64,000 bases of DNA from Natronosalvus rutilus (GCF_024204665.1 NZ_CP100355.1:1717451-1781450); one strand, 5' to 3'. Positions 8,840 to 18,539 are shown, counted from the stretch's first letter. Program-made: numbers and translations. The notes: generated by a model not told the origin, from the letters alone.

Positions 8840-9198
8840 CCGCCATCGTCGTCGCGACCGTCGTCGGGGCGCTGTGTGCCATCGGGACGTACCTGTTGCT
8901 CCAGCAGGACCTCGTGCGCGTCGTCTGGGGGCTGTCGCTGCTCAGCCAGGCGGCGAACGTCTACCTGCTGGCGATGGGCAACGTCTTGCCGGGTGGCCCC
9001 AACACGGTACCCGTCCTGGCGGGCCACGGCGAGCCGCCGTCGGGCGTCACCGACCCACTGGTCCAGGCGCTCGTGCTGACGGCCATAGTCATCGGCTTCG
9101 GGATGACCGCGTTCGCCCTGTTCCTCTCGTATCGGGTCTACCAGGAACACGGGACGCTCGCGCTGGCCGAATTGGCCGAGGCGGGTGATCGGCGATGA
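8836..9198 (+). CDS. mnhC: Mrp antiporter subunit C (NuoK-like)
   Basis: A 120-residue protein from ATG 8836, which overlaps the mnhB stop by 4 bp; an earlier in-frame start would overlap mnhB by 55 bp and adds arginine-rich sequence. Three transmembrane helices and the motif GLSLLSQAANVYLLAMG, followed by DPLVQALVLTAIVIGFGMTAF, are typical of the NuoK/MnhC family. NuoK-type subunits contribute to the proton path next to the larger A and D subunits. Confidence 0.94.
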   Translation: MTAIVVATVVGALCAIGTYLLLQQDLVRVVWGLSLLSQAANVYLLAMGNVLPGGPNTVPVLAGHGEPPSGVTDPLVQALVLTAIVIGFGMTAFALFLSYRVYQEHGTLALAELAEAGDRR

Positions 9199-10856
9199 TC
9201 GCGCTGTGGGCGCCGATTCCGGCGGCGACAGGGACCGACGCGGCCTCCACCCTCGTCGTCGCTCCGCTCCTGATCGCCCTCGTGACCGCCGTCGCCAGCC
9301 TGCTCTCCGGCCGCCAGCACCGCGGCCGGATCGGTGTCAGCGTCCTCGGCGCGGTCGCGTACCTGATCGCCGTGGTGGCGATCGACTGGTATCTCGTACT
9401 CGCGCCCGACGCGCCGGGGATCGCGACCTACCAGGTCGGCGGCTGGGCCGCCCCCTTCGGGATTACGCTGGTCGTCGACGGACTCTCGGCGTTCATGCTG
9501 ACGATGGTCGCCGTGATCGGGATAGCCTCGCTGCTCTCCTCGATCCGGGTGTTGCCCGACCTCGACCGCCACCGGTACTACTTCCCGCTGTTTCACTTCT
9601 TGATGGTGGGCGTGACCGGAGCCTTCCTCACGGGCGACCTGTTCAACCTGTTCGTCTGGTTCGAGGTGATGCTCATGGCCAGCTACCTCTTCGTTGCCTA
9701 CGACGGCGGCCCCCTCCAGACCCGGGCGGCGTTCTGGTACGTCAGCCTCAACCTCGTCGCAAGCGCCGTCTTCCTGCTCGGCGTCGGGGGGCTCTACGCC
9801 ACGACGGGGTCGCTCAACATGGCCGACCTCTCGAGACGCCTCGCGGAGCCGGCGGCCTACGGCATCGACCCCGTGCCGGTCGTCGGCCTGTTCGGTCTCC
9901 TGCTCGCGGTCTTCGCCATCAAGGCGGGACTCGTCCCCTTCCAGTTCTGGATTCCGTCGGCGTACCAGGCCGCGCCGCCACAGATCGCCGCCCTCCTCGC
10001 CGGGGCGACGAAGAAGGTCGGTATCTACGCGATCATCCGGCTCTCGTTCACGGTCATCGGCGACGCGCCGGTTGACGTCTCCCTCGCGGTGCCGTTCACA
10101 GGCCCCGAGCTGGCCGGCGACTCGCCGCTCGTCTTCGTCGGCGCGGCGCTGTTCGCCATGGCCGTCGCGAGCATCTTCGTCGGCGGACTCGGCGCCATCG
10201 GCGGCCGATCTATCGAGTCGGTGCTCGCGTACTCGAGCATCGGCCAGGTCGGGTTCATCGCGCTCCCCGTCGCTATCGCGGCGGCGGTCCCGGGGCTCCG
10301 AACGCTCGGCATCGTCGCCGCACTCGTGTATGCGCTCAACCACACCCTGGCGAAGGGGCTGCTCTTTCTCGCGGTCGGGGCAGTCCGGACCGCGACGGGA
10401 ACGAGCCGCCTCGCCGACCTGGGCGGCCTCGCCGGACGTAGTCCGTCGATCGCGGTGCCGTTCTTCGTCGGCTCGCTCGCGATCGTCGGCATCCCGCCAC
10501 TGTCGGGCTTCTTCGGGAAGTTCCTCGTCTTCGACGTCGCCGCGCGCACGGCCTCGAGCGCGCTCGTGCTCGTGGTCGTCGCCGGGTCGGTGCTGTCGCT
10601 CGTGTACGCGACGCGCCTGTGGACGCGGAGCTTCTGGGGCCCGCAGTCCCCGGCGGTCGAGACGGCGGTAACCGACCACGTGCAGGCGGCCGTCCTCCTC
10701 GCGCTCGCCCTCGCAATCGTCGGCGTTGGCGTCGGATTCGAGCCCGTCTACGCCTTCGCCGAGGCCGGGGCCGAGGCCGCACTGGACACCGACGCCTACG
10801 TCGAGGCCGTCGATCCGTCCGACGAGGTCTCGACGGGATCCGGGGGTGATCACTGA
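9195..10856 (+). CDS. mnhD: Mrp antiporter subunit D (NuoN/NuoM-like)
   Basis: A 553-residue protein with about 14 hydrophobic segments. Family marks include LFVWFEVMLMASYLF, IKAGLVPFQFWIPSAYQAAPPQIAALLAGATKKVG and YALNHTLAKGLLFL, all seen in the proton-translocating antiporter module shared with complex I. Conserved charged residues in the membrane (E in WFEVMLM, K in FAIKAGLVP, K in TKKVG) are those expected to carry protons. It overlaps mnhC by 4 bp and abuts mnhE. Confidence 0.95.
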   Translation: MIALWAPIPAATGTDAASTLVVAPLLIALVTAVASLLSGRQHRGRIGVSVLGAVAYLIAVVAIDWYLVLAPDAPGIATYQVGGWAAPFGITLVVDGLSAFMLTMVAVIGIASLLSSIRVLPDLDRHRYYFPLFHFLMVGVTGAFLTGDLFNLFVWFEVMLMASYLFVAYDGGPLQTRAAFWYVSLNLVASAVFLLGVGGLYATTGSLNMADLSRRLAEPAAYGIDPVPVVGLFGLLLAVFAIKAGLVPFQFWIPSAYQAAPPQIAALLAGATKKVGIYAIIRLSFTVIGDAPVDVSLAVPFTGPELAGDSPLVFVGAALFAMAVASIFVGGLGAIGGRSIESVLAYSSIGQVGFIALPVAIAAAVPGLRTLGIVAALVYALNHTLAKGLLFLAVGAVRTATGTSRLADLGGLAGRSPSIAVPFFVGSLAIVGIPPLSGFFGKFLVFDVAARTASSALVLVVVAGSVLSLVYATRLWTRSFWGPQSPAVETAVTDHVQAAVLLALALAIVGVGVGFEPVYAFAEAGAEAALDTDAYVEAVDPSDEVSTGSGGDH

Positions 10857-11554
10857 TGCGGACCAGAACCTGGCCCCTCGCCGGCGTCGTCTTCGCGCTC
10901 CTGTGGGTGCTCGTTCGCGGGGTCACCCTGACGCCGTCTGCCGTCCTCGGACAACTGCTCCTGGGACTCGCCGTCGGCTTTCCCGTCGCGTTCGTCTTCC
11001 GTCGGCTCTACGACAAGTGGGTCGACGTCCCGCGGAGCGTTCGCGCGATTCCGTCCGCTCTCTCGTACCTTGGGATCTTCACCTGGGAGATCTTGCGGGC
11101 GAACGTCGACGTCACGAAGCGCGTCCTCTCGCCCTCGATGCCGATCGAACCGGAGGTGTTCCTGTTCCCACTACGCGTCGAGACCGACCTCGCGATCACG
11201 ACCATCGCCAACAGCGTCTCGATCACGCCGGGGACCGTCACGCTCGACTACGACGGCGAGACGAACGCGCTCTACATCCACGCGGTCGACGGCCGCGACC
11301 CGGAGGCGATCGCCAGAACGATCAGGACGTGGGAGGAGTACGCACTCGTGATCTTCGACGAGCGAGCGAGTCCCGAGGATCCGACGCGAGACATCGTCGT
11401 CTCCGGCGGAACCCGGGAGAGCACGCCGACCCCGCCCGACGAGCGCGCCGACGAGACATCGGCAGTGAACCAACTGCCGGCGGACGAGTTGGCCGACGAA
11501 CTCGAGGCCGCCGACAGGGCCGAGCGGGAGAACGGAGGCGAGAACCGTGACTGA
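10856..11554 (+). CDS. mnhE: Mrp antiporter subunit E
   Basis: A 232-residue protein. Two or three N-terminal hydrophobic segments are followed by a soluble domain with the MnhE motif NSVSITPGTVTLDYDGE and then YIHAVD. The family is about 160 residues; the extra ~65 residues here form an acidic C-terminal tail (ERADETSAVNQLPADELADE), a common halophile extension. It shares one base with the mnhD stop and overlaps mnhF by 8 bp. Confidence 0.92.
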   Translation: MRTRTWPLAGVVFALLWVLVRGVTLTPSAVLGQLLLGLAVGFPVAFVFRRLYDKWVDVPRSVRAIPSALSYLGIFTWEILRANVDVTKRVLSPSMPIEPEVFLFPLRVETDLAITTIANSVSITPGTVTLDYDGETNALYIHAVDGRDPEAIARTIRTWEEYALVIFDERASPEDPTRDIVVSGGTRESTPTPPDERADETSAVNQLPADELADELEAADRAERENGGENRD

Positions 11555-11876
11555 CCCCGCCATTCTCGAGGTACTCTCGGCCACGCAGCCGAGCGCTCCG
11601 TCGGCCGTCCTCGAGATGACTATCCGTGGGGCACTGGTGCTCACGGCTATCCTGTGTGTGCTCGCGAGCTACCGGGTCATCCGCGGGCCGACGGAACCGG
11701 ATCGCGTCATCGGACTCGATGCCATCGCGACGAACGTGGTGGCCATCGCCGTCCTCGTGGCCCTGCTGACCGACCGCGGGCTGTTCATCACCGTGAGCCT
11801 CGTCCTGGCGATCATCGGCTTCATCGCGACCGTCGCCGTCGCGAAGTTCCTCACCGAGGGGGAGGTGATCGAGTGA
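11547..11876 (+). CDS. mnhF: Mrp antiporter subunit F
   Basis: A 109-residue protein starting at GTG 11547. It has three hydrophobic helices and the family signature YRVIRGPTEPDRVIGLDAIATN. MnhF homologues are also reported to help cholate or Na+ efflux in bacteria. The start overlaps the end of mnhE by 8 bp, and its TGA overlaps the GTG of mnhG. Confidence 0.93.
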   Translation: MTDPAILEVLSATQPSAPSAVLEMTIRGALVLTAILCVLASYRVIRGPTEPDRVIGLDAIATNVVAIAVLVALLTDRGLFITVSLVLAIIGFIATVAVAKFLTEGEVIE

Positions 11877-12304
11877 TCCGAACGACCCTCGTGATCGGTC
11901 TGGTCGTCGTCGGGACGTTCTTCCTGACCGTCGGCACCATCGGCCTCCTGCGATTGCCCAACGTTTACAACCGGATGCACGCGACGAGCAAGCCGACGAC
12001 CCTCGGAACCGCCTCGATGTTCCTCGCCGGGTTCGTCCACTTCGGCCCCGGCGCCGAAGGACTGACCGCGCTCGTCGGCATCCTCTTTCTGTTCCTGACA
12101 ATTCCGACGGGCTCGCACATGATCGCCCGCGCCGCCGAGCGCATTGGGATTCCCTTCGTCGAGGGGGTCACCTGGCCCGATCCCGACGCGCTCGAGCGAC
12201 CGCCCGAAGGGACCCGTGACGAACGAGCACCCGATTCTGGCGACTCGAGGCGATATGAAACGGGCGCGAACCGGTCGGGGGAGCCTGGCGACGCCGAGGA
12301 CTGA
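11873..12304 (+). CDS. mnhG: Mrp antiporter subunit G
   Basis: A 143-residue protein from GTG 11873, which overlaps the mnhF stop as GTGA. The MnhG family marks are FFLTVGTIGLLRLPNVYNRMHA and GTASMFLAGFVHFG. About three helices are followed by a hydrophilic tail of some 50 residues. This is the last gene of the operon; a 31-bp gap separates it from the convergent SHOCT gene. Confidence 0.93.
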   Translation: MIRTTLVIGLVVVGTFFLTVGTIGLLRLPNVYNRMHATSKPTTLGTASMFLAGFVHFGPGAEGLTALVGILFLFLTIPTGSHMIARAAERIGIPFVEGVTWPDPDALERPPEGTRDERAPDSGDSRRYETGANRSGEPGDAED

Positions 12305-12335
12305 CCCCGCAGTCGATTCTCGTCGGACCGGCTGC

Positions 12336-12923
12336 TCACTCGCGCTCGAGCGATCGCTTCCGTTCGTCCGGTTCCGACCCCTCGTCTGTCGTTTCGTCGC
12401 GCTTGCGCACCCAGACTTCAGCGTCCTCGAGCGTCTCGACCTCGAGTAAGCGCTCGAGTTTGTGTTCGAACTGCTCGTCGGTCAACTCGCCGGCGGCGTA
12501 CCGGGTGCGAAGCGTCGCGAGCGCGTCGATCCGGTCTTCTGACGACGGGGCTCGAGATGCGGGTTGTCGTTGGTTTGGTTCGTGTGTGCCAGTTGTGCCA
12601 GTTGTGCCAGTTGTGCCGGTTGTGCCAGTTTCGTCCGTTTCGCCGGGGACGTTCGGCCAGTCCGCATCGTCAGCTTCGACAGCTTCATCGGTTTCGTCCG
12701 CTTCGTCCACTCCGTCCAATCCGTCCGCTTCGTCCCCATCGTCGTCGAAGAGCATCGACACCGCGGGAACGATCCCGACGTACCCGACGATGAGCACGGC
12801 GAGCCACAGGTCGCCGCCGATATCCCCGACCAGCAACCCGAGCCAGAGACCAGTGACGAGCGTCGACGCGATTCCGGCCGCGTTCGCTCGAAATCGCTCC
12901 CACAGATCCTCGTCCATGTACAC
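12336..12923 (-). CDS. SHOCT-domain membrane protein with Gly-Thr repeat linker
   Basis: A 195-residue protein; ATG 12917 (two codons in) is an equally good start. Two transmembrane helices at residues about 15-60 (TLVTGLWLGLLVGDIGGDLWLAVLIVGYVGIVP) are followed by a highly acidic stretch, then a pure Thr-Gly run encoded by a 9-bp tandem repeat. At the end is a SHOCT domain (DALATLRTRYAAGELTDEQFEHKL). SHOCT is a short C-terminal oligomerisation helix-turn module found at the ends of many membrane proteins. The function of this class of haloarchaeal protein is unknown; the domain suggests membrane-associated self-assembly. Confidence 0.75.
   Translation of the reverse strand: MYMDEDLWERFRANAAGIASTLVTGLWLGLLVGDIGGDLWLAVLIVGYVGIVPAVSMLFDDDGDEADGLDGVDEADETDEAVEADDADWPNVPGETDETGTTGTTGTTGTTGTHEPNQRQPASRAPSSEDRIDALATLRTRYAAGELTDEQFEHKLERLLEVETLEDAEVWVRKRDETTDEGSEPDERKRSLERE
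12585..12629. repeat. 9-bp tandem repeat, five units, in frame
   Basis: TGTGCCAGT is repeated five times head to tail (the fourth unit has one change, TGTGCCGGT). It codes on the minus strand for the Thr-Gly linker of the SHOCT protein. Because the unit is a multiple of three, slippage changes linker length without breaking the frame. Confidence 0.9.
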
Positions 12924-13043
12924 GCCTGCGTCCCCTCAGTAAAAAGACGTTTCTCTCGATGGCGTCTCGTGTCCGTACGGTTCGGTGAAATGGTACCATC
13001 TCGTTGCGTACCCCCGCCAGGCGCACACTGCTATATCTGGTAC

Positions 13044-15487
13044 CTACTCGGTAGTGGCTGGTACCGGAATGGACAACGAAAACGTCGCACCCTCACCTGG
13101 CTCCGAATCGACCCAGATGTCGCCGCCGTGGCGTTCGACGATTCGCTTACAGAGTGCGAGTCCGATACCCGTACCGGCGTATTCTTCCTGCGTGTGAAGT
13201 CGCTGGAATACCTCGAAAATTCGATCCTGGTCCTCCTGGTCGATTCCGATCCCCTCGTCACGGACCGACACGACCCACTCGTCACCGTCTCGTGTGGCCG
13301 AGACGTAAACGCGTGGCGGTTCGTCACCGCTGTATTCGATAGCGTTATCGAGCAAATTCTGGAATAACTGGCGAAGCTGACTCGCGTCACCCTCGACCTC
13401 CGGGAGATTGTCAATCGTGATGGCAGCGTCGTGTTCTTCGATCTGGAACTGGAAATCAGCCAACACATCCTCGAGAACTGTGTCCAGTTCCACCGGTTCG
13501 AACGCATCGCCCTCCGTCTGGATACGGGAGTACTCCAGCAAGTCCTGGATCATCGACCGCATCCGGTCAGCACCATCGACCGCGAACTCGATGAATTCCT
13601 CACCGTCCTCGTCGAACTCACCAGCATATCGATTCTCGATCAACTGGAGATAACTCGAGACCATCCGTAACGGCTCCTGGAGGTCGTGAGAGACCGCGTA
13701 CGCGAACTGCTCGAGGCGCTCGTTCGACTCCTGAAGTTTGCGTTCTTAGGTCTTCCGTTCAGTAATGTCACGAGCCACACCGACCACTCTGGTCGACCCG
13801 TCGTCATCCTGTACGGGGTATCCAGGCGCTTCGATCCACCGTACGTTTCCGTCTCGAATAATCCGAATCTCTTCGTGCTTTGGCTCACCTGTTTCGAGAG
13901 CCTTCTCGATACCCTGTTGTGCTCGTTGCCGATCGTCTGGATGAATCACGTCGACGAACTCCTCCCACGTCTCGACTGTCGTCCCATAGAGCGATTCTGC
14001 GGAGGGATAGAACGACGCTTCGTCGTCCTCGACGTCCCAGTCCCAGACGACCGAATCGGTGGCATTGAGAGCGAACTCCATCCGGTCCCGGATGCGCTGG
14101 AGTTCCCACTCCCGTTCTTTTCGTTCGGTGATGTCCTGGAGTGCGCCACGGAGCAAGACGACTTCTCCGTCATCGAGTCGGGGTCGCCCTTGACGTGTAG
14201 CCAGCGTACCTCGCCGTCGGGTGTTCTGAACCGAACCTCCACGTCGAACGACTCGCCAGAGTCGAGTGCCTCCTCGACGGCGTGCTCGATGATCGATCGA
14301 TCCTCCTCGTGGTAGACGTCGAGGGCTTCGTCCAGCGGTGGTTCTTCGTCGTCGGGTATCGCCAGAATCTCGAAGAGGTGGTCGGTCCAGAACACCTCTC
14401 GAGTGTCGGTGTCAATCTCCCAGCCGCCGACGTCCGCGATGCGTTCGGCCTTCTCCAGGAGTTCGCGCGTCAGTTCGAGCTCTCTTTCGCGCTCCTTCCG
14501 CTCAGTGATGTCCCGGAAATACACGGAGAGACCGGACTCGGAGGGGTATACCCGGACCATCGCCCAGATTCCCAGTGGGTCGGAGTACCGCTCGAAGCTC
14601 ATCGGTTCCTGGGTGACCATCGTCGTCTCGAACTTCTCGAAGAGCGAGTCGGATTCGTCGACGTCGAGTACTTCCCAGGGTTTTCGCCCGAGAAGTTCCC
14701 GTTCCGACGTGCCGAAAAACGCCTCGGCGCGCTCGTTTACGTATTCGAACTGGAACTCATCGTCGAGCGCGTAGAACGCGTCGTCAATTCGCTCGAAGAC
14801 GTCGTCGAGTTCCCGCTTGAACTCGTCTCGCTGCTGTTCGAGCCGCTCAGCTTGCTGCTCGAGTTGCTGCTCGTACTCGCGACGCTCGGTCATGTTACGC
14901 GTGACCTTGGTAAATCCTCGAAGCGTGCCTTCGCTGTTGCGGATGGCAGTGATCGTGACGTTTGCCCAGAACCTTGAGCCGTCCTTGCGGACCCGCCACC
15001 CCTCGTCCTCGACACGACCCGCTGTCGCTGCGGTTTCGAGGTTGTGATCGGGGACCTCGTCGGCGATATCGTCCTCGGTATAGAACGTCGAGAAGTGTTC
15101 GCCAACGATTTCCGCTTCGGAATAGCCCTTGATCTGCTCGGCTCCCTCGTTCCAGGTGACGACCGACCCCTCGGGATCGAGCATGAAAATCGCGTAATCT
15201 TTGACGGCACTCACGAGGGCGCTGAACTGCGCTTCGTCCTGGTGTGGGTCGTCAGCGAGATTGTCCGCAGCCTTCCACCAAATCCTGCTCGTGTCACCTC
15301 CCTGTTTGGTCTGAATCTCGCCTCGTTCGGCGAGGGCCTCCAGACAGTGACGGACGGTTTGACGGGGGCACTCGAGTGCCTCGGCGACTTCCTCGGTGAA
15401 CACTGGCGTCGATGCCTGATCTGTTCGACTGAAGAACTCCTGGACGTCCGCTATCGTACGTTCCGGTGGTGGTCCAGGCGAAACCAT
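13044..15487 (-). pseudogene. Broken wHTH-PAS4-histidine kinase
   Basis: Read end to end this is one sensor kinase of about 815 codons. It has an N-terminal winged helix (residues ~10-70), PAS domains at about 80-195, 225-335 and 340-440, a fourth PAS in another frame (14156-13749), then the HisKA H-box FAYAVSHDLQEPLR and an HATPase ending DIWVDSEPGEGATFSL. Two lesions break it. One base is missing in a run of four G (14180-14183), where GDP then jumps frame to RLDDGEVVLL. An in-frame TAA sits at 13746-13748, where homologues usually have a Tyr codon (TAC) between ITERKT and ERKLQES. No ATG, GTG or TTG occurs between the TAA and the phosphoaccepting His, so a restart (ATG 13664) would lack that His. 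Sequencing error could explain one lesion, less easily both. Confidence 0.85.
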
Positions 15488-15642
15488 TGCTTCCGGATAT
15501 CGCCGTGACCCTAAAAGTTTGCTGTTCTAAACGTCGTTTCTGACAGATCGCCCCTCTCTACGCACACGACGTGGACTGTTTTTCGATTCTCGTCTTCCCC
15601 GTCGATAGGCCAGGGCGAAGGGATTGCTCGATTCTCCCTGTT

Positions 15643-18507
15643 TTAACGGAGTTCACCCCACGTGCCCATGAGGTCACCGTCGACGTAGCGGCGCTGCTCG
15701 AACCCTAAGGCATTACAGATCAGCGTGTGACCCATGAACGAGAGGGTGTAGTCGGCCATGCCGAACGGGTGGAGTTCCCGCTGGTTCGCCGGCGGCAAGA
15801 GCGAGCCGATAACGTTGATCTCGGCGGAACCCGCCGAGAGGGTCCCCGCTCCGACCTCGCCAGGGACGTATATCTGTTCCCAGTTCCCGTCTTCGTCCTG
15901 TTCCCAGTCCGTCTCCTGGCCGAGTTCTCCAGCAACAGTGCCACCGGCGGCCTCGAAGGCAGCAGTATCGACGGTCCAGGCGGGCGAATCGTCGCCCGTC
16001 GTATACCCGAGCTGTGACACTTTCCAGATTTCCTGTTGAATGGGCCTGACGTCCGTCAACAGCGCGTGCTCGAGGTCCCGACTTCCGAGGTTCGGGATGT
16101 CCATCGTCTCGTAGGCGATGTCGTCTGCATCGAGTTCCGCGGCGTCGCCGACCTCGAGTTCGGCGAGGAGGTTCAGCCCCGAGTCGGTGAGCACGAGGTC
16201 ACCCCCGGCTTCGACGAACGCCTCGATAGCCGACACGTACCGCGGGTCGTCGATCCCATCGTCGTGTGAGACGACGAGGTTGTCGTAGCGTCGCTTTCCG
16301 GAGTCTCCCAGCATCAACCGGCCGATGCGGACGTCGTGGACCCGGAGCCCATCGATTGCTCCTTCGTCGAGGTAGGGGTGGAGGTCCTCGAAGAACTGCA
16401 TCGGATTGACAACGTACTCTCGCTGGGAGTAGCCCAGCGTCTCCTCGGGATTGGGATATTCGTCCTCGGTCTCGAGGAGGACGAATTCGACGTCGATGTC
16501 GACGTCGACGTCACCAGTGTACTCGATCGACCAGTCACCACTGTCCGGACTGGGCACGTAGAACGCCCCTTCGTCGCCGGAGTCGGACGCTGCAAGGTCG
16601 ATCGCACGGACGGTCTTCCCTGCGGGATTGACGAGTCTGACGACGCCGTCGCCGACGTCGTGAGCGTCGAATTGTGCCGCCAGCGACGCTGTAGTGCTGT
16701 CCGACGCAACGCTCGCGCTGGCGCCAGGGCCTGGCTGGACGGTGTCGTGGCGGCGTTTGACCTTGCTCGCGCGAGACTGCCCATTGCCGCCGCCCTGTCC
16801 GGGGGCCTCGTCCGTGAACGGGAGGTCAGCCGAACGTCGCGTCAACGATTCTGAACTGACGTAGGCGGTGTCCTGCCCGCCGGTAGCCACGACCGCCTCG
16901 GTTTCCGCAGCCGTCATCTCGGCGTACTCGCGCATGGAGAGGCGATAGGCCATTCCCAGGTGACGCTCCATGTACGGCTTGAAGTCGTAACCATCCCGGA
17001 GGACCAGTTCGGGGGCAACGGTGACTGCACCGAGGCCGCCGAACTCCTCTGGTTGACCCGCCCAGCCGAGCAGGCCGCCGGTGATCTGGTAGCCCAGCGA
17101 GTCGTAGATCGTCCCGTAGTCGAGCAGCCGTTCGGGGACGTAGCCCTCGACGCCGTGGATATCCTTGCCGGCGCGCTTCGTATCGTCGGCGATGGCCTCG
17201 GGGCCGCCCCAGAAGTCAACCATCGCGTCGCCGATACGGATGTTCACCTCGTCGAGGTTGTGCGTCCCTGCCTGCTCGTACGGGGCGTTGGACTCGAGGT
17301 TCAACACCATCGAGTCCGACGTGTCCATCATGTGGTAATCACAGAGGTACTCGACGTTGTCGTACCCCCGGAAGTGCTCGACGACCGCGAGCGCGTCCGG
17401 CACCATGTCTTCGTAGCCCCGACCCTGCGGGTCGTCGGGCCGAACGTCGGGCGTCCCGTCGGGCTCGGCTGGCCAGTACCCGGGGTTGACCCACCCCATC
17501 GTCGGATACTGCCGGTTCGTGTCCTGGACGGCCGCGTTACCACGCTTGTAACGGAACCGCTCGTTCCCACCCCAGTACGTCTCGTACTCGTACTGGGGAT
17601 TGCGAACGGTCCAGCCGTCGGGATTGGTGAAGACGAAGACGAGAGCGATGTCGTCAAGGACGTCCTCGAAGTCGTCGGCCTCACCCTTCGCGGCCTCCTC
17701 GATGATCCGCGTGGCGGCTACCCGGCCCGCAGGTTCGTCGCCGTGGATGGCGAGTGAGAACACGGCCTTGTCCTTCTCCTGGAAGGACGCCTTGTCCTGG
17801 ATGTCCTTCGTGACCTCGGCGACGGAGACGTCCTTCGGGTCCACCGCTCCTGTCCGCATGTTCTCGAAGCCCGGACTCTGGCCGATGGAGTGAAAGCGCA
17901 GGCGGTCTGCGTACTCGTCTGCCAGGTGCTCGAGTCCCTCGGCGAGTTCGGCATGGGAGACGTAGTCCCGGGCACGCTCGATTTCAGGAAAGACGCGCTC
18001 GGCATACGCGTCACCCAGCTTCCAGAAGGGGTTCGCGCCTGGCGAGAAGTCGACGAGTTCGACGTCGGCGACCTCCAGTGCGTGCTCGAGTTCGTCGGCC
18101 GTGAGGTAGGCGTGGCCTGCCGGGGTGGGTTCTTCGCGGATGACCGCCTTCTCGGGATACGAGTCGTCCTCGATGTCCCAGTCAGGGTCGCCAAACCCGT
18201 CGTAGAACGCGTGGGCATCGTCGACGCTCGCGAACTCGAGGACGAGCGTCGCCTCGTAGTCTTCGGGGGTGGCGTTGACGACGTATTCGGCGACGTCTGT
18301 CAGCGAATCGTCTGAAACCTCGGCCGATACGGCGCTCGGCAGGATTAGTGCAGCACCCGTCGCTGCGGCAACGCTCAAGAACGTACGGCGGCCGATTGGG
18401 CCGTCAGTGAAGGCATCGTCGTCCAGTTCCGCTGCATCCTGGTGAGTATACCGCTTCGGCGTGTCGCTCGAGGGGGTTCGGTCGGGCGAGTGTTGATCGT
18501 TACGCAT
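15643..18507 (-). CDS. Tat-exported M14 family zinc carboxypeptidase
   Basis: A 954-residue protein from ATG 18507; an upstream TTG would start inside a palindrome. A Tat signal lies at residues 39-63 (GRRTFLSVAAATGAALILPSA), so it is secreted folded. The M14 domain is at about 160-540: zinc ligands H255-G-D-E258 in LAIHGDEPAGR, TNPDGW at 295-300, the substrate-binding DTNRQYP at 329-335, and the third ligand H392 in CDYHMMDTSD. The C-terminal ~400 residues hold a small beta domain and an alpha/beta region (HDVRIGRLMLG to LVLTDSGLNLL) of a kind often seen fused to peptidases in haloarchaea. It probably trims peptides outside the cell in brine. The gene stands alone with an elaborate promoter. 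Confidence 0.88.
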   Translation of the reverse strand: MRNDQHSPDRTPSSDTPKRYTHQDAAELDDDAFTDGPIGRRTFLSVAAATGAALILPSAVSAEVSDDSLTDVAEYVVNATPEDYEATLVLEFASVDDAHAFYDGFGDPDWDIEDDSYPEKAVIREEPTPAGHAYLTADELEHALEVADVELVDFSPGANPFWKLGDAYAERVFPEIERARDYVSHAELAEGLEHLADEYADRLRFHSIGQSPGFENMRTGAVDPKDVSVAEVTKDIQDKASFQEKDKAVFSLAIHGDEPAGRVAATRIIEEAAKGEADDFEDVLDDIALVFVFTNPDGWTVRNPQYEYETYWGGNERFRYKRGNAAVQDTNRQYPTMGWVNPGYWPAEPDGTPDVRPDDPQGRGYEDMVPDALAVVEHFRGYDNVEYLCDYHMMDTSDSMVLNLESNAPYEQAGTHNLDEVNIRIGDAMVDFWGGPEAIADDTKRAGKDIHGVEGYVPERLLDYGTIYDSLGYQITGGLLGWAGQPEEFGGLGAVTVAPELVLRDGYDFKPYMERHLGMAYRLSMREYAEMTAAETEAVVATGGQDTAYVSSESLTRRSADLPFTDEAPGQGGGNGQSRASKVKRRHDTVQPGPGASASVASDSTTASLAAQFDAHDVGDGVVRLVNPAGKTVRAIDLAASDSGDEGAFYVPSPDSGDWSIEYTGDVDVDIDVEFVLLETEDEYPNPEETLGYSQREYVVNPMQFFEDLHPYLDEGAIDGLRVHDVRIGRLMLGDSGKRRYDNLVVSHDDGIDDPRYVSAIEAFVEAGGDLVLTDSGLNLLAELEVGDAAELDADDIAYETMDIPNLGSRDLEHALLTDVRPIQQEIWKVSQLGYTTGDDSPAWTVDTAAFEAAGGTVAGELGQETDWEQDEDGNWEQIYVPGEVGAGTLSAGSAEINVIGSLLPPANQRELHPFGMADYTLSFMGHTLICNALGFEQRRYVDGDLMGTWGELR

Positions 18508-18517
18508 AGGTGGGTGA

Positions 18518-18534
18518 TGTGGCAATGTGCCACA
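18518..18534 (-). promoter_or_regulatory. 17-bp palindrome in the leader of the M14 gene
   Basis: TGTGGCA-ATG-TGCCACA is a perfect 7-bp inverted repeat ending 11 bp before the start codon. Given a TATA-like element at 18558-18563 (minus strand GATTATACG), transcription should begin near the distal edge of this palindrome. It may therefore be an operator at the start site or a 5' mRNA hairpin. Confidence 0.6.
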
Positions 18535-18539
18535 TTCTC

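Noticed and set aside
9138-10853. 571-codon open frame opposite mnhD
   Set aside because: Composition is Arg/Asp/Glu-rich without structure; it is the complement of a hydrophobic gene.
12585-12629. Tandem repeat considered as a CRISPR or origin iteron array
   Set aside because: The unit is 9 bp, in frame within a gene and without spacers.
13746-13748. TAA in the kinase read as recoding
   Set aside because: Known archaeal recoding uses TGA (selenocysteine) or TAG (pyrrolysine), not TAA, and no stimulatory structure is evident. A separate frameshift in the same gene supports decay.
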